Part shown: in pieces, positions 25,855 to 34,506 of the stretch
How the letters are laid out: every line of letters begins with the position of its first letter
How positions within the stretch are numbered: the first letter of the stretch is position 1
Origin: JAMXLO01 sp963812505
Lineage (GTDB): Bacteria; Pseudomonadota; Alphaproteobacteria; Acetobacterales; Acetobacteraceae
Reading direction: 5' to 3'
NCBI GenBank assembly: GCA_963812505.1
Contig: CAWEVM010000004.1
Coordinates: 1-64,000 of the forward strand
Length of the DNA stretch: 64,000 nt
Notes under the pieces: model-generated
Seen by the model: only the letters and a program-made list of their open reading frames with translations
Told to the model about the DNA's origin: nothing
Databases searched by the model: none
Made by a program: the position numbers and the translations under genes

Positions 25855-27330
25855 ATGCCGAAGATCATCCCCGTCGCGACCTTCGACTGCGTGGTTTTCG
25901 GCGCCACCGGTGACCTGACACTTCGAAAGCTGCTGCCGGCGCTCTACTACCGCTTTCGCGACGGCCAGATGCCACCAGATTCGCACGTCATCGCCGCGGC
26001 GCGGTCCGACCTGGATGACGAAGCGTACCGCAAGCGCGCCACCAAGGCACTGCGCGAACATGTGGCGCGCGAAGATCTCGATACCGACACCGCCGATCGG
26101 TTCTGTCGTCGCGTCAGCTACGTCAGACTGGACGCGACGGACGCGAATGCGGACTGGCATGCGCTGGCGAACATCCTCGACGCCGACCGCGTGCGCGTCT
26201 TCTATCTCGCCACGTCGCCTGACCTCTATGGCCCGATCTGTCGCAACATCGGCCAGCACGGGCTGGTCACCGAACAGTCGCGCGTCGTGCTGGAGAAGCC
26301 GATTGGCCACGACCTTGCGTCCGCCCGCGAGATCAACGACGAGGTGGGCGCAGTGTTCAGCGAGGCGCAGACCTTCCGCATCGACCACTACCTCGGCAAG
26401 GAGACCGTGCAGAACCTGCTCGCTCTCCGCTTTGCCAACACGATCTTCGAGCGCCTGTGGAATGTCGACGTGATCGACCACGTGCAGATCACGGTGGCGG
26501 AGACCGTCGGCGTGGAGGGACGCGGCGGTTACTATGACCGGTCCGGCGCGCTGCGCGATATGGTGCAGAACCACATGCTCCAGCTTCTGTGCCTGGTGGC
26601 GATGGAGCCGCCGGTGTCGCTGGAAGCCGACCGGGTGCGCGACGAGAAGCTGAAGGTGCTGCGAGCGCTGCGTCCGGTCGAACCGCACGAGGCGCTGACG
26701 CTGACGGTGCGCGGTCAGTACAGCCAGGGTGCGATCGACGGGCAGCCTGTACCCGGCTACATCGCCGACCTCAACCGTCCCGAAAGCAGCCAGACCGAGA
26801 CCTTCGTCGCGCTGAAGGTCGACGTGCGTACCTGGCGATGGGCGAACGTGCCGTTCTACCTGCGCACCGGCAAGCGGTTGCCACAGAAGGTGTCGGAGAT
26901 CGTCATCCAGTATCGCGCCCTGCCCTTTTCGATCTTCCCCGCCGACGCCGCCGAATGGACACCAAACAAGCTGATCATCCGATTGCAGCCGGAAGAGGGC
27001 ATGCGATTGGCGATGATGACAAAGGACCCGGGGCCGGGCGGGCTGCGCCTGTCACCCACCGCGCTCGATATTCGCTTCGAGAAGACGTTCGGCATGCGCT
27101 TCCCGGACGCCTATGAGCGACTGCTGATGGACACGGTGCGCGGCAACGCCACGCTGTTCATGCGCCGCGATGAGGTGGAGGCGGCATGGAGCTGGGTGGA
27201 GCCGATCCTGGAGGCCTGGAGTAGCCGACCGGACCAGCCGCGCCCCTATCCGTCCGGCACCTGGGGTCCGACCTCGGCGATCGCGCTGATCGAACGAGAC
27301 GGCCGCACCTGGCACGAGGATATCGGTTGA
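25855..27330 (+). CDS. zwf: Glucose-6-phosphate 1-dehydrogenase
   Basis: 491 aa. NADP-binding start VVFGATGDLTLRKLLPALYY and the substrate/active-site signature RIDHYLGKETVQNLLALRFA with the catalytic His and Lys. It oxidises glucose 6-phosphate to 6-phosphogluconolactone, feeding the Entner-Doudoroff and pentose phosphate routes. No pgl or edd gene adjoins. The frame is intact and full length for the family. Confidence 0.95.
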   Translation: MPKIIPVATFDCVVFGATGDLTLRKLLPALYYRFRDGQMPPDSHVIAAARSDLDDEAYRKRATKALREHVAREDLDTDTADRFCRRVSYVRLDATDANADWHALANILDADRVRVFYLATSPDLYGPICRNIGQHGLVTEQSRVVLEKPIGHDLASAREINDEVGAVFSEAQTFRIDHYLGKETVQNLLALRFANTIFERLWNVDVIDHVQITVAETVGVEGRGGYYDRSGALRDMVQNHMLQLLCLVAMEPPVSLEADRVRDEKLKVLRALRPVEPHEALTLTVRGQYSQGAIDGQPVPGYIADLNRPESSQTETFVALKVDVRTWRWANVPFYLRTGKRLPQKVSEIVIQYRALPFSIFPADAAEWTPNKLIIRLQPEEGMRLAMMTKDPGPGGLRLSPTALDIRFEKTFGMRFPDAYERLLMDTVRGNATLFMRRDEVEAAWSWVEPILEAWSSRPDQPRPYPSGTWGPTSAIALIERDGRTWHEDIG

Positions 27331-27336
27331 GCGGAC

Positions 27337-27373
27337 AAAAAAATCGGCCCGGCCACCGTGAGGGGCCGGGCCG
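27337..27373 (-). terminator. Rho-independent terminator, minus strand
   Basis: Arms CGGCCCGGCC (27345-27354) and GGCCGGGCCG (27364-27373) form a perfect 10-bp stem. On the minus strand it is followed by ATTTTTTTG (27337-27344). It would end transcripts from the gdh-monooxygenase operon or from a short RNA starting near 27480. Confidence 0.75.
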
Positions 27374-27480
27374 CAAGGGAAGGTCCGGGTTGACCTGGGC
27401 CGTCGGCCCAATCAGCAGACGCGGGTGTTGGGGCAGCGCCTGCCGATGCACCATTGATCGCATAGCGGCGGCGGGATTTG

Positions 27481-27496
27481 TGTGAGCTAGCTCACA
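27481..27496. promoter_or_regulatory. Perfect CRP-type palindrome
   Basis: TGTGAGCTAGCTCACA is a perfect palindrome matching the CRP/FNR half-sites TGTGA-N6-TCACA. It lies 15 bases past the stop of a minus-strand gene and upstream, on that strand, of 110 bases that end at the terminator 27337-27373. Whether a regulator binds it is unknown. Confidence 0.4.
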
Positions 27497-27511
27497 GGCG
27501 CAGATGAAATT

Positions 27512-28870
27512 TCAGAGGCGGCACCGCGCCGCGGGGTGGCTCGACGGCAGCCGTGCTGGTCCACCGAACAGCTTCTCGCGCAGCGTGCCGGGCGCATAGG
27601 ACCGCTTCATCACACCGCGCGTTTGTAGCTCCGGCACAACCAGTTCTACGAAGTCCTCCACGCATTCTGGGATGACCGTGCGCGACAGGTTGAAGCCATC
27701 GACATCCGCCTCGCTCACCCAGGCCAGCAGTTCATTGGCGACATGCGATGGCGAGCCGACGATCGGCGCCTGGCGACTGCCCAGGACCATCATCTGCATC
27801 AGCTTGCGCAGCGTCCATTCGGTGCCGCTGCGCACGGTGATCGCCTCCAGGTTGGAGCGCAGCGCGTTGGTGTTGACGAAGCGGATCGGCTCGTCTGGCC
27901 CATAGCGCGAGAAATCGACGCCGACCGAGGATGAGTAGTGTGCCAGCGCGCCTTCCGAACTGGCGTACTCGCGATATTCGGCCAGTTTGTCCTGCGCCTC
28001 TGCGTCGGTTGGCGCGACGACAACCGTGGCGCCGACGAACATCTTGATGTCGTGCGGATCGCGACCGAACGCCTTGGTCCGGGCGCGAATGTCGGCGACG
28101 ATATCGCGCACGTTGTGACGGAACTGGCCGTTGACGAAGATGCACTCGGCGTGTGCCGCGGCGAATTCGCGCCCGCGCACCGAGGCGCCTGCCTGATACA
28201 GCACGGGCGTGCGCTGCGGTGATGGCTCGGACAGATGGATGGCGTCGACCTTGTAGTGCGCGCCCTCATGCTTCACGCGATGAATGCGTGCGGGGTCAGC
28301 GAACTGTCGCGAGGTGCGATCGCGCAGCACGGCACTGTCTTCCCAGCTTCCTTCCCAAAGCTGGTAGACCACCTGCATGTATTCCTCGGCCACATCGTAG
28401 CGGCTGTCGTGCTCCGGCTGCTGCGCGAGGCCCATGCCGCGCGCGGCACTGTCGAGATAACCGGTGACCACGTTCCAGCCGATGCGCCCCTTGGTCAGGT
28501 GATCGAGCGTGGACATGCGGCGGGCGAAGGTATAGGGCGGCTCATAGGTCAGATTGCAGGTGACGCCAAAGCCGAGGTGCTGCGTTGCGTAGGCCATTGC
28601 AGGGATCAGCAGCAGCGGATCGTTTACCGGAATCTGCACTGCATTGCGGATCGAGGCATCCGGCTGCCCTTGAAACACGTCGTAGACGCCGAGGATGTCG
28701 GCCAGGAATAATCCATCGAACAGGCCGCGCTCCAGCGTTCGTGCCAGCGACACCCAATGATCGAGATCGGTGTAGTGCATCGAGCGATCGCGTGGGTGCG
28801 CCCACATCCCATGCTGGATGTGGCCAACGCAGTTCATGTCGAACGCGTTGAGGCGGATTTCGCGGGTCAT
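27512..28870 (-). CDS. Luciferase-like FMN-dependent monooxygenase (NtaA/SnaA/DszA type)
   Basis: 452 aa, normal for the NtaA/SnaA/SoxA/DszA group. Typical segments are HPRDRSMHYTDLDHWVSLAR near the start, YEPPYTFARRMSTLDHLTKG, and RIGWNVVTGYLDSAARGMGL. Such enzymes use reduced FMN and oxygen to oxidise sulfur or nitrogen compounds or chelators; a flavin reductase is needed and none adjoins, although a nitroreductase is nearby. The ATG is one base past the stop of the upstream dehydrogenase, so the two form an operon. Confidence 0.9.
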   Translation of the reverse strand: MTREIRLNAFDMNCVGHIQHGMWAHPRDRSMHYTDLDHWVSLARTLERGLFDGLFLADILGVYDVFQGQPDASIRNAVQIPVNDPLLLIPAMAYATQHLGFGVTCNLTYEPPYTFARRMSTLDHLTKGRIGWNVVTGYLDSAARGMGLAQQPEHDSRYDVAEEYMQVVYQLWEGSWEDSAVLRDRTSRQFADPARIHRVKHEGAHYKVDAIHLSEPSPQRTPVLYQAGASVRGREFAAAHAECIFVNGQFRHNVRDIVADIRARTKAFGRDPHDIKMFVGATVVVAPTDAEAQDKLAEYREYASSEGALAHYSSSVGVDFSRYGPDEPIRFVNTNALRSNLEAITVRSGTEWTLRKLMQMMVLGSRQAPIVGSPSHVANELLAWVSEADVDGFNLSRTVIPECVEDFVELVVPELQTRGVMKRSYAPGTLREKLFGGPARLPSSHPAARCRL

Positions 28871-28871
28871 G

Positions 28872-30131
28872 TCACGGGAACAACCCGCGCGTGGTCTTCG
28901 CGTTGCGCACCTTCTCGACGCCTATCGCCATCGCCGCTGTGCGGTGCGACACACCGTCACGCTCGACGCGGCGCATCACCTGGGTGAACGCGCGATCCAG
29001 CACATGGTAGAGCTTGCTCATAACTTCGCTTTCGTCCCAGAAGAACTGCTGGAGATCCTGCACCCATTCGAAGTAGCTGACCACCACGCCGCCGGCGTTG
29101 CACAATACGTCCGGCACGACGAAAATTTCGCCGCGCCGCTGATCAAGCACCAGATCGGCGTCAGGGGTCGTGGGACCATTCGCGGCTTCCGCCAGCACCC
29201 GGCACTGTAGGCGCTTTGCAACCGACGCATCGATCACCTGTTCCATCGCGGCCGGCACCAGCACGTCGCATTTCTGCATCAGCAGTTCGTTCGGATCGAA
29301 AGAGAGCTGATTGGAGAACCCCGCCAGCACGCCACGCTCCTGCGCATGATGCAAAAGCGCACCGGCGTCGAGACCGCGCGGATCAAAATAGCATGCGGTA
29401 TGATCCGAGACACCGATGAGCTTCACACCGCGCTTTGCCAGCGTTTCCACCGTATAGCTGCCGACATTGCCGAAACCCTGCACGATCATCGTGGCACCCG
29501 ACGGCTGCAAACCGACGCGCTCCAATGCGCGGCAGGCAAGGTAGGCGACACCGCGACCTGTGGCCTCACGCCTGCCCTCGGTGCCACCCGATGCCACCGG
29601 CTTGCCGGTGACGATTTCGGTGACCGTCCGGCCCTGATACATGGAATAGGTGTCCATGAACCACGCCATGACCTGCTCGTTGGTGCCCATGTCGGGCGCC
29701 ATCACGTCGGTGTGCGGACCAACGAAAGGGATCATCTCCTGCATGTAGCGACGCGACAGGTTCTCGAGCTCATGGCGTGACAGCGCGCGCGGATCGACCG
29801 TGATGCCGCCCTTCGCGCCGCCATATGGCAGCCCAGCGAGGGCGCATTTCCAGCTCATCCAGATCGCCAGCGCCGCTACCTCGCCGATGTCGACGCTGAG
29901 CGCGAATCGTGTGCCGCCCTTGGTCGGCCCGAGTGTCAGATGGTGCTGCACGCGATAGCCCTGGTAGACGGCAATCTTGCCGTCATCACGATGGATCGGA
30001 CAGGACACGGTGATCGCCCGCTTCGGATAGAGCAGCCGATCGCGTTCGTCGTTGGGGATCTCCAGGTAGTCTGCGATCACCTGAAACTGCTGGCGGGCCA
30101 TCCCGAATACGGGGCCCGAGTAGATAGTCAT
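28872..30131 (-). CDS. Glu/Leu/Phe/Val dehydrogenase
   Basis: 419 aa, hexameric glutamate dehydrogenase type. The catalytic lysine region is LPYGGAKGGITVDPRALSRH, the dinucleotide loop is VQGFGNVGSYTVETLAKRGV, and the block VGPHTDVMAPDMGTNEQVMA is conserved. It interconverts glutamate (or a branched amino acid) and the 2-oxo acid with ammonia. It is first in an operon with the monooxygenase and divergent from the nitroreductase. Confidence 0.92.
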   Translation of the reverse strand: MTIYSGPVFGMARQQFQVIADYLEIPNDERDRLLYPKRAITVSCPIHRDDGKIAVYQGYRVQHHLTLGPTKGGTRFALSVDIGEVAALAIWMSWKCALAGLPYGGAKGGITVDPRALSRHELENLSRRYMQEMIPFVGPHTDVMAPDMGTNEQVMAWFMDTYSMYQGRTVTEIVTGKPVASGGTEGRREATGRGVAYLACRALERVGLQPSGATMIVQGFGNVGSYTVETLAKRGVKLIGVSDHTACYFDPRGLDAGALLHHAQERGVLAGFSNQLSFDPNELLMQKCDVLVPAAMEQVIDASVAKRLQCRVLAEAANGPTTPDADLVLDQRRGEIFVVPDVLCNAGGVVVSYFEWVQDLQQFFWDESEVMSKLYHVLDRAFTQVMRRVERDGVSHRTAAMAIGVEKVRNAKTTRGLFP

Positions 30132-30189
30132 TGACCGTCTCCTTCCTGGACGTTGGCTTGCACGGCCCGTGTGGGTCGGGAATGATCTA

Positions 30190-30207
30190 CCAGATTTACA
30201 TATCTGG
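30190..30207. promoter_or_regulatory. Candidate operator between gdh and nitroreductase
   Basis: CCAGAT-TTACAT-ATCTGG is a perfect inverted repeat with six-base arms, in the 84-base gap between divergent genes and touching the ribosome site (CTGGAG) of the nitroreductase. A bound protein would block that gene most directly. No regulator gene is adjacent. Confidence 0.4.
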
Positions 30208-30215
30208 AGTGCAAC

Positions 30216-31064
30216 GTGTTATCTGCAAGCACCTTGTCGGAGTTTGCCGCCGACGCACACACACTACTGAACCGGCGCAACCGCGACGGCGCGCTCGCTG
30301 CACCGCAGCAATGGAACGAGGTGCTGGAGACCATCCTCAATCACCGATCGGTGCGTGCCTTCCTGCCGCGCGCTTTGCCTGATGGCACGCTCGAATTGCT
30401 GATTGCCGCGGCGCAATCCGCCTCCACCTCGTCCAACCTGCAGTTCTGGAGTGTGGTGGCGATACAGGAGTCCGACCGGAAGTCACGGCTGGCGGAGCTT
30501 GCCGGACAGCAGCAGTTCATCCGCGACGCGCCGCTTCTGCTGGTTTGGCTCGCCGACCTGTCACGCCTCGATCGCATCGCAGCCGAGCACCAGGCGCAGG
30601 TGGATGGTACGCATTATATCGAGGAGTTCATCGTCGGCGTGGTGGATGCGGCCCTGGCTGCACAGAGTGCGCTGATCGCTGCGGAGTCGCTCGGACTGGG
30701 GACGGTTTACATTGGCGCTATGAGGAACCTGCCCGAGCAGATCGCGGCCGAGCTTGGTCTGCCACCGCATGTCTTCGCGGTGTTCGGCATGTCGGTTGGG
30801 TATCCCGATCCGGACCGGCCTACCGACATCAAGCCGCGCCTGCCTCAGTCCCTGGTGTTGCATCGCGAGCAGTACTCCGTCGCACCGCACAGCGAGGCGA
30901 TCGATGACTACAACGCGACGATGCGCGACTTTCAGCACGAGCAGGGGATGAGGGCGATCGACTGGACGCAGCAGTGCTTCAGCCGCGTGAAGGATGCGGC
31001 GGCGCTGAGAGGCCGCGACCGCATGCGAGACGCGCTGCGCAATCTGGGCTTCGAACTGCGGTAG
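30216..31064 (+). CDS. NfsA-like nitroreductase
   Basis: 282 aa. The FMN-binding arginine motif is NHRSVRAFLPRALPDGTLEL, followed by QSASTSSNLQFWSVVAI. A middle segment IGAMRNLPEQIAAELGLPPH and the late VFGMSVGYPD match NADPH-dependent FMN nitroreductases of the NfsA/FRP group. It may also supply reduced flavin to monooxygenases; that is inference from the neighbourhood. GTG 30216 is preceded by CTGGAG. Confidence 0.88.
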   Translation: MLSASTLSEFAADAHTLLNRRNRDGALAAPQQWNEVLETILNHRSVRAFLPRALPDGTLELLIAAAQSASTSSNLQFWSVVAIQESDRKSRLAELAGQQQFIRDAPLLLVWLADLSRLDRIAAEHQAQVDGTHYIEEFIVGVVDAALAAQSALIAAESLGLGTVYIGAMRNLPEQIAAELGLPPHVFAVFGMSVGYPDPDRPTDIKPRLPQSLVLHREQYSVAPHSEAIDDYNATMRDFQHEQGMRAIDWTQQCFSRVKDAAALRGRDRMRDALRNLGFELR

Positions 31065-31070
31065 GGTGGG

Positions 31071-31091
31071 CCCCTCCCGCAAGGGGAGGGG
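31071..31091. terminator. Hairpin between convergent genes
   Basis: CCCCTCCC and GGGAGGGG form a perfect 8-bp stem with a five-base loop, between the nitroreductase stop and the aconitase-X small subunit stop. No strong T run on either side. Confidence 0.5.
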
Positions 31092-31126
31092 GAGCCTTGC
31101 TGAGACCCCTTATGTAGCCACACCTG

Positions 31127-31543
31127 TCATGCTTCCGCCAAGACCCTCAGGCAGGGCGGCGTAGCTTCGGGATCGATCTCCACCAGCGCGTCATTCGGCA
31201 CCACGGCGGTGATATCGACATCGAACCCGGAGATCATGGTGAATTCCGCCAGCGCCGCCCCCTGCACCATGATCGGGTTCACCCGATTGAGCGCCAACGC
31301 TGCCGGCATCACGCCACGCGCCGTCATTTCCTTCAACATCCAGGCGGTCGCCACGCCACCCTTCGCTGCATCCAACACCAGAATGCGTCCGACATAAGAC
31401 CGACCTGCCAGCTTATGCTCCGGCCGCGAGAACACGCCTGCAACGCGGTCGAGATCGTAGCGTGCGGAAAATCCGTCCTTCGCCACCAGCGCGTGGCCGC
31501 GGACGCGGCGTCCCATCGCAGCGACAGCGGAGAACTCAATCAT
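31127..31543 (-). CDS. Aconitase X small subunit (DUF126)
   Basis: 138 aa, the swivelling domain of aconitase X, a separate subunit in bacteria. Recognisable segments are RPEHKLAGRSYVGRILVLDA and AALALNRVNPIMVQGAALAE. In well-studied members the central loop reads like GRGSSTGSY with a catalytic serine; here it is AAKGGVATAW, so that serine is absent. The ATG 31543 overlaps the large-subunit stop as ATGA. Known bacterial forms dehydrate cis-3-hydroxy-L-proline; the changed loop means the substrate here should not be assumed. Confidence 0.82.
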   Translation of the reverse strand: MIEFSAVAAMGRRVRGHALVAKDGFSARYDLDRVAGVFSRPEHKLAGRSYVGRILVLDAAKGGVATAWMLKEMTARGVMPAALALNRVNPIMVQGAALAEFTMISGFDVDITAVVPNDALVEIDPEATPPCLRVLAEA

Positions 31544-32769
31544 CCGATCCTCCCGCAGCACGCCGCGTCGACGCATTCGTGCATCGACAGTAACACCGGC
31601 CTATACCCGTAACCGCCGAGAATATTGACCAGCTTCGCCGAACTGGTGGCGAGCGACTGCCAGCCATTCGCCTCTGCCATTTCGCGTGCATAGCTCTGGT
31701 AGAAGCACATGCCGGACAGCACGAGACCGCCTGCCGCTTCGATGCGCGCGGTGAGGCCGAACCGATCGGCATCCGGCTTCACCTGTGGGCTGGTCACCAC
31801 CAGCATCGGTATCGTCGCGCGTCGTCCGTCCAGCATGGCGGCAAGCTCGCGCAGTTCAATAAGGCTGAGTTGCGGCGCGGAAAATACCACGACATCGACT
31901 TTTTCCACGCCTGCACGATAGGCGGCTTGAAATGCGCGGACGTCGGCTTCAGCGATGGCTGCTTTGACCGTCAAAGACGCATCGACCGCATGCTCCGCTT
32001 CCGGCGTAATTCCGACCATGTGAAACAGCGCCACGGATCCGTAGCTCGCAAGCGCCGCGCCGAAATGCTTCAGCTCATCCGAAGTAGGAATGCGGTCAAT
32101 GCCAAGCAGTGCAGGCACTTGCCAATAGTCTCCGGCGATGCGTCCAACGATGCCGCCGATCGCGCCCCAATCATGCAGTTCACGCGGCGTATAATCGACG
32201 CGCAGCAACAGCGTCGCTCGGCGCTGCTCCGGCAAATGAAAGCCGTAGCGCGGCGTGCGTCCCGTCAGGCCGGCGGCCAGCGCGGACGGTCCACCTTCGA
32301 AATTCGATCGTGCACCGAGCACGCTGTTCGAGTAGATCACCACACCGGTGTCGCCATACGCCATGTGTTCGCCGAACACCGCCGGCATAATCGTCTGGTA
32401 GTTGATGCAGGTGTCGGTCATTAGGACGCCGAGTGCCTCGAAGGCCGTGATGACGCGGCGCTCCAATGCCAGCATCCACTCCTGATGCTTCAGTCGCGCC
32501 GCAGCGGCGAAGTCCGTGCCGCGCGGATCGGTGATGGAGGGGATGCGCACGCGGCGTTCGTGCTCGGGCAGTGCAGCCAGGCGTTCGAGCCATTCGACGC
32601 CAGCGACGCCGAGCGATTCGGTGTCGGCCATGATGTGCGCCTGCGATACAGGCACGAAGTCGGCTGCGCCGAGATAACGTCCGACGCGGACCTGATGGTC
32701 GATCGCCCACTGCCGCGCCGGCCCCGCCTCGCCGGCCAGCATGGCACTTTCCTCGTCGGTCAGACGCAT
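31540..32769 (-). CDS. Aconitase X large (catalytic) subunit (DUF521)
   Basis: 409 aa. The family start MRLTDEESAMLAGEAGPARQ is intact, as are candidate iron-sulfur cysteines in TDTCINYQTIMPAVFGEHMA, LSGMCFYQSY and CVDAACCG. SNSVLGARSNFEGGPSALAA is the conserved substrate-region block. With the small subunit it forms a hydro-lyase. It is third in a four-gene minus-strand operon after a DMT exporter and an alpha/beta hydrolase, with 19 bases to the latter. Confidence 0.9.
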   Translation of the reverse strand: MRLTDEESAMLAGEAGPARQWAIDHQVRVGRYLGAADFVPVSQAHIMADTESLGVAGVEWLERLAALPEHERRVRIPSITDPRGTDFAAAARLKHQEWMLALERRVITAFEALGVLMTDTCINYQTIMPAVFGEHMAYGDTGVVIYSNSVLGARSNFEGGPSALAAGLTGRTPRYGFHLPEQRRATLLLRVDYTPRELHDWGAIGGIVGRIAGDYWQVPALLGIDRIPTSDELKHFGAALASYGSVALFHMVGITPEAEHAVDASLTVKAAIAEADVRAFQAAYRAGVEKVDVVVFSAPQLSLIELRELAAMLDGRRATIPMLVVTSPQVKPDADRFGLTARIEAAGGLVLSGMCFYQSYAREMAEANGWQSLATSSAKLVNILGGYGYRPVLLSMHECVDAACCGRIG

Positions 32770-32788
32770 GTCTGGGATGATGCTTGGA

Positions 32789-33574
32789 TCAATTGACGGC
32801 TGTCAAAAACGCTTCGACCACGGCGACGAAGCCTGTCGGATTTTCGGCATGCAGCCAGTGTCCGGCATTCTTCAGCGTAACGAAGCGTGCCTTCGGGAAC
32901 AGTGCGCGGATCACCGGGCGGTGCTGTGGCTTGATGTAGTTCGACGTTGCACCCGCAATGAACAAGGTTGGTCCGGTGTAGCGTGCATTGTCGGGTACGT
33001 CCCAGGCCTCGATGTCAGCGAAGGCGGCGATGATCTCGGCAAGGCCGATGCGCCAGGCCGGCTCCGCACCCAGCTGCAAATTCTGCAGCAGGAACGCACG
33101 CATTCCTGCATCTGGAACTGCCTCGGCCAGCGCGGCATCCGCCGCCGCTCGCGTCATCCCCGCAGCAAGCGGCAGCGCAGTCATCGCCTCGGCCGTGGGG
33201 CGCAAATGCGGCGGATAGGGCACCGGCGCAATATCGGCGACGATCAGGCGGGCGACTGCATCGGGCTGCATCAGCGCCGCCTGCATTGCCGCCTTGCCAC
33301 CCATCGAATGTCCGAGCAGCACCGCCGGGAGCGCGCCAAGCCGATCGAGAGTTTGCAGCACATCGGCGGCCATGGTCGCGTATCGCATGTCGCTGTCGTG
33401 TGGGCTCGCGCCGTGATTGCGCAGATCGAGGGCAATCGTGCGCCGATGCTGCGCGAACGCACGTTGCACGCCGCCGAAATTGCGGGCCGAACCGAACAGA
33501 CCATGTAGCAGGATGAGCGGCGAACCGCCCTGCCCTGCCTCAATGGCCTTCAGCATCATCGCCGCGTCGGCCAT
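32789..33574 (-). CDS. Alpha/beta hydrolase (YbfF-like esterase)
   Basis: 261 aa from ATG 33574 (MADAAMMLKAIEAGQGGSPL). Oxyanion region LILLHGLFGSARNFGGVQRA, the nucleophile elbow GHSMGG, and the late histidine in KNAGHWLHAENP are present; the acid is probably in the ATSNYIK-preceding strand region. YbfF-type enzymes cleave short acyl esters. It overlaps the upstream exporter gene by 19 bases, and the aconitase-X genes follow, suggesting it prepares or releases the same substrate (inference). Confidence 0.87.
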   Translation of the reverse strand: MADAAMMLKAIEAGQGGSPLILLHGLFGSARNFGGVQRAFAQHRRTIALDLRNHGASPHDSDMRYATMAADVLQTLDRLGALPAVLLGHSMGGKAAMQAALMQPDAVARLIVADIAPVPYPPHLRPTAEAMTALPLAAGMTRAAADAALAEAVPDAGMRAFLLQNLQLGAEPAWRIGLAEIIAAFADIEAWDVPDNARYTGPTLFIAGATSNYIKPQHRPVIRALFPKARFVTLKNAGHWLHAENPTGFVAVVEAFLTAVN

Positions 33575-34497
33575 GCGGCGGCGCCGACACCGAAGATGAT
33601 CAGCGCGGAACCGGCCAGCAGGTCCACAGTGATCGGCTCGCCGAGTAGGAGGTTGGCGAGGATCAGGCTGATCGCCGGGGTTGTCAGGAAGCCGACCGAG
33701 GACACCACGGCGGGCAATGTCGCCGTCGCCTGAATGACGCACCATGTGCCGAACGGGCTGGCGATCAGGCCGATGCAGGCCAACGCGGCCCACGACGCGG
33801 GATGCGTACCGATCCCGCCATGCGGTGCGTGCAACAGCAGCAACGGCAGGAGGAAGAGCGCACTGATGGCGAAACACCAAGGCATCAACTCGAACATTGT
33901 CGAGCGCGGCGTCGCGGCACGGGTGACGATGATGGCGATCGACCAGGAGAAGGATGCGCCCAGCAGAAAGGCATGGCCGATCAGCGTGTCGCGGGACGAC
34001 CAATCGATCGCCCACGGGCTCATCAGGATCACCACACCGGCGAGGCCAAACCCGGCCGCGATCCAGCGCCGCGGCGGAATGGTTTCATGCAGAAAGATCA
34101 GCGACAACGGTACAACCCACATCGTCGTCGTGTTCGCAAGGATCGCAGTGCGTCCCGCGGGAACCCAGGCGACCGCTTCGTGGGCGAACGCAAAGTAAAG
34201 CCCAAGTTGACAGACGCCGACCGCAATCAGTGCGGGAAGATCGTTGCGATGCGGTACGCGCAGTCGGCCCTGTACCGCGAGAATTGTGGCGATCGTTGCA
34301 CCGGACAATACGGCACGCCCTTCTGCAAACCACAGCGGCGTGCTACCGAGGCTTAGGGCGATCTTTGTCAGGGGCCACGCGCTGCTGAGCAGGATCACTG
34401 ACACGGCGAGCTGGACAAAACCGGCTGCTGCAGCTTTCTTCCCGTCATCGAACGAGGCGGCAGCTCCGGGCATCGACAACTCAACGGAACGCGACAT
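33556..34497 (-). CDS. DMT-family (EamA) transporter
   Basis: 313 aa with ten predicted membrane helices in two EamA halves (first helix FVQLAVSVILLSSAWPLTKI; late SSVGFLTTPAISLILANLLL then GEPITVDLLAGSALIIFGV). EamA proteins export or import small metabolites. The start ATG 34497 gives the usual length. It is the promoter-proximal gene of the operon and lies nine bases from the divergent DUF1028 gene, so the promoters overlap the coding starts. Confidence 0.88.
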   Translation of the reverse strand: MSRSVELSMPGAAASFDDGKKAAAAGFVQLAVSVILLSSAWPLTKIALSLGSTPLWFAEGRAVLSGATIATILAVQGRLRVPHRNDLPALIAVGVCQLGLYFAFAHEAVAWVPAGRTAILANTTTMWVVPLSLIFLHETIPPRRWIAAGFGLAGVVILMSPWAIDWSSRDTLIGHAFLLGASFSWSIAIIVTRAATPRSTMFELMPWCFAISALFLLPLLLLHAPHGGIGTHPASWAALACIGLIASPFGTWCVIQATATLPAVVSSVGFLTTPAISLILANLLLGEPITVDLLAGSALIIFGVGAAAWPTRR

Positions 34498-34506
34498 TAG
34501 AGACCC

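Noticed and set aside
27411..27465. Cysteine-rich leader peptide (CDQWCIGRRCPNTRVC) on the minus strand
   Set aside because: The frame has no ATG, GTG or TTG start between the preceding stop and the first cysteine, and no target gene follows.
31536..32710. Minus-strand and plus-strand frames over the aconitase-X large subunit
   Set aside because: Mirror or shifted frames of an intact, well-recognised gene.
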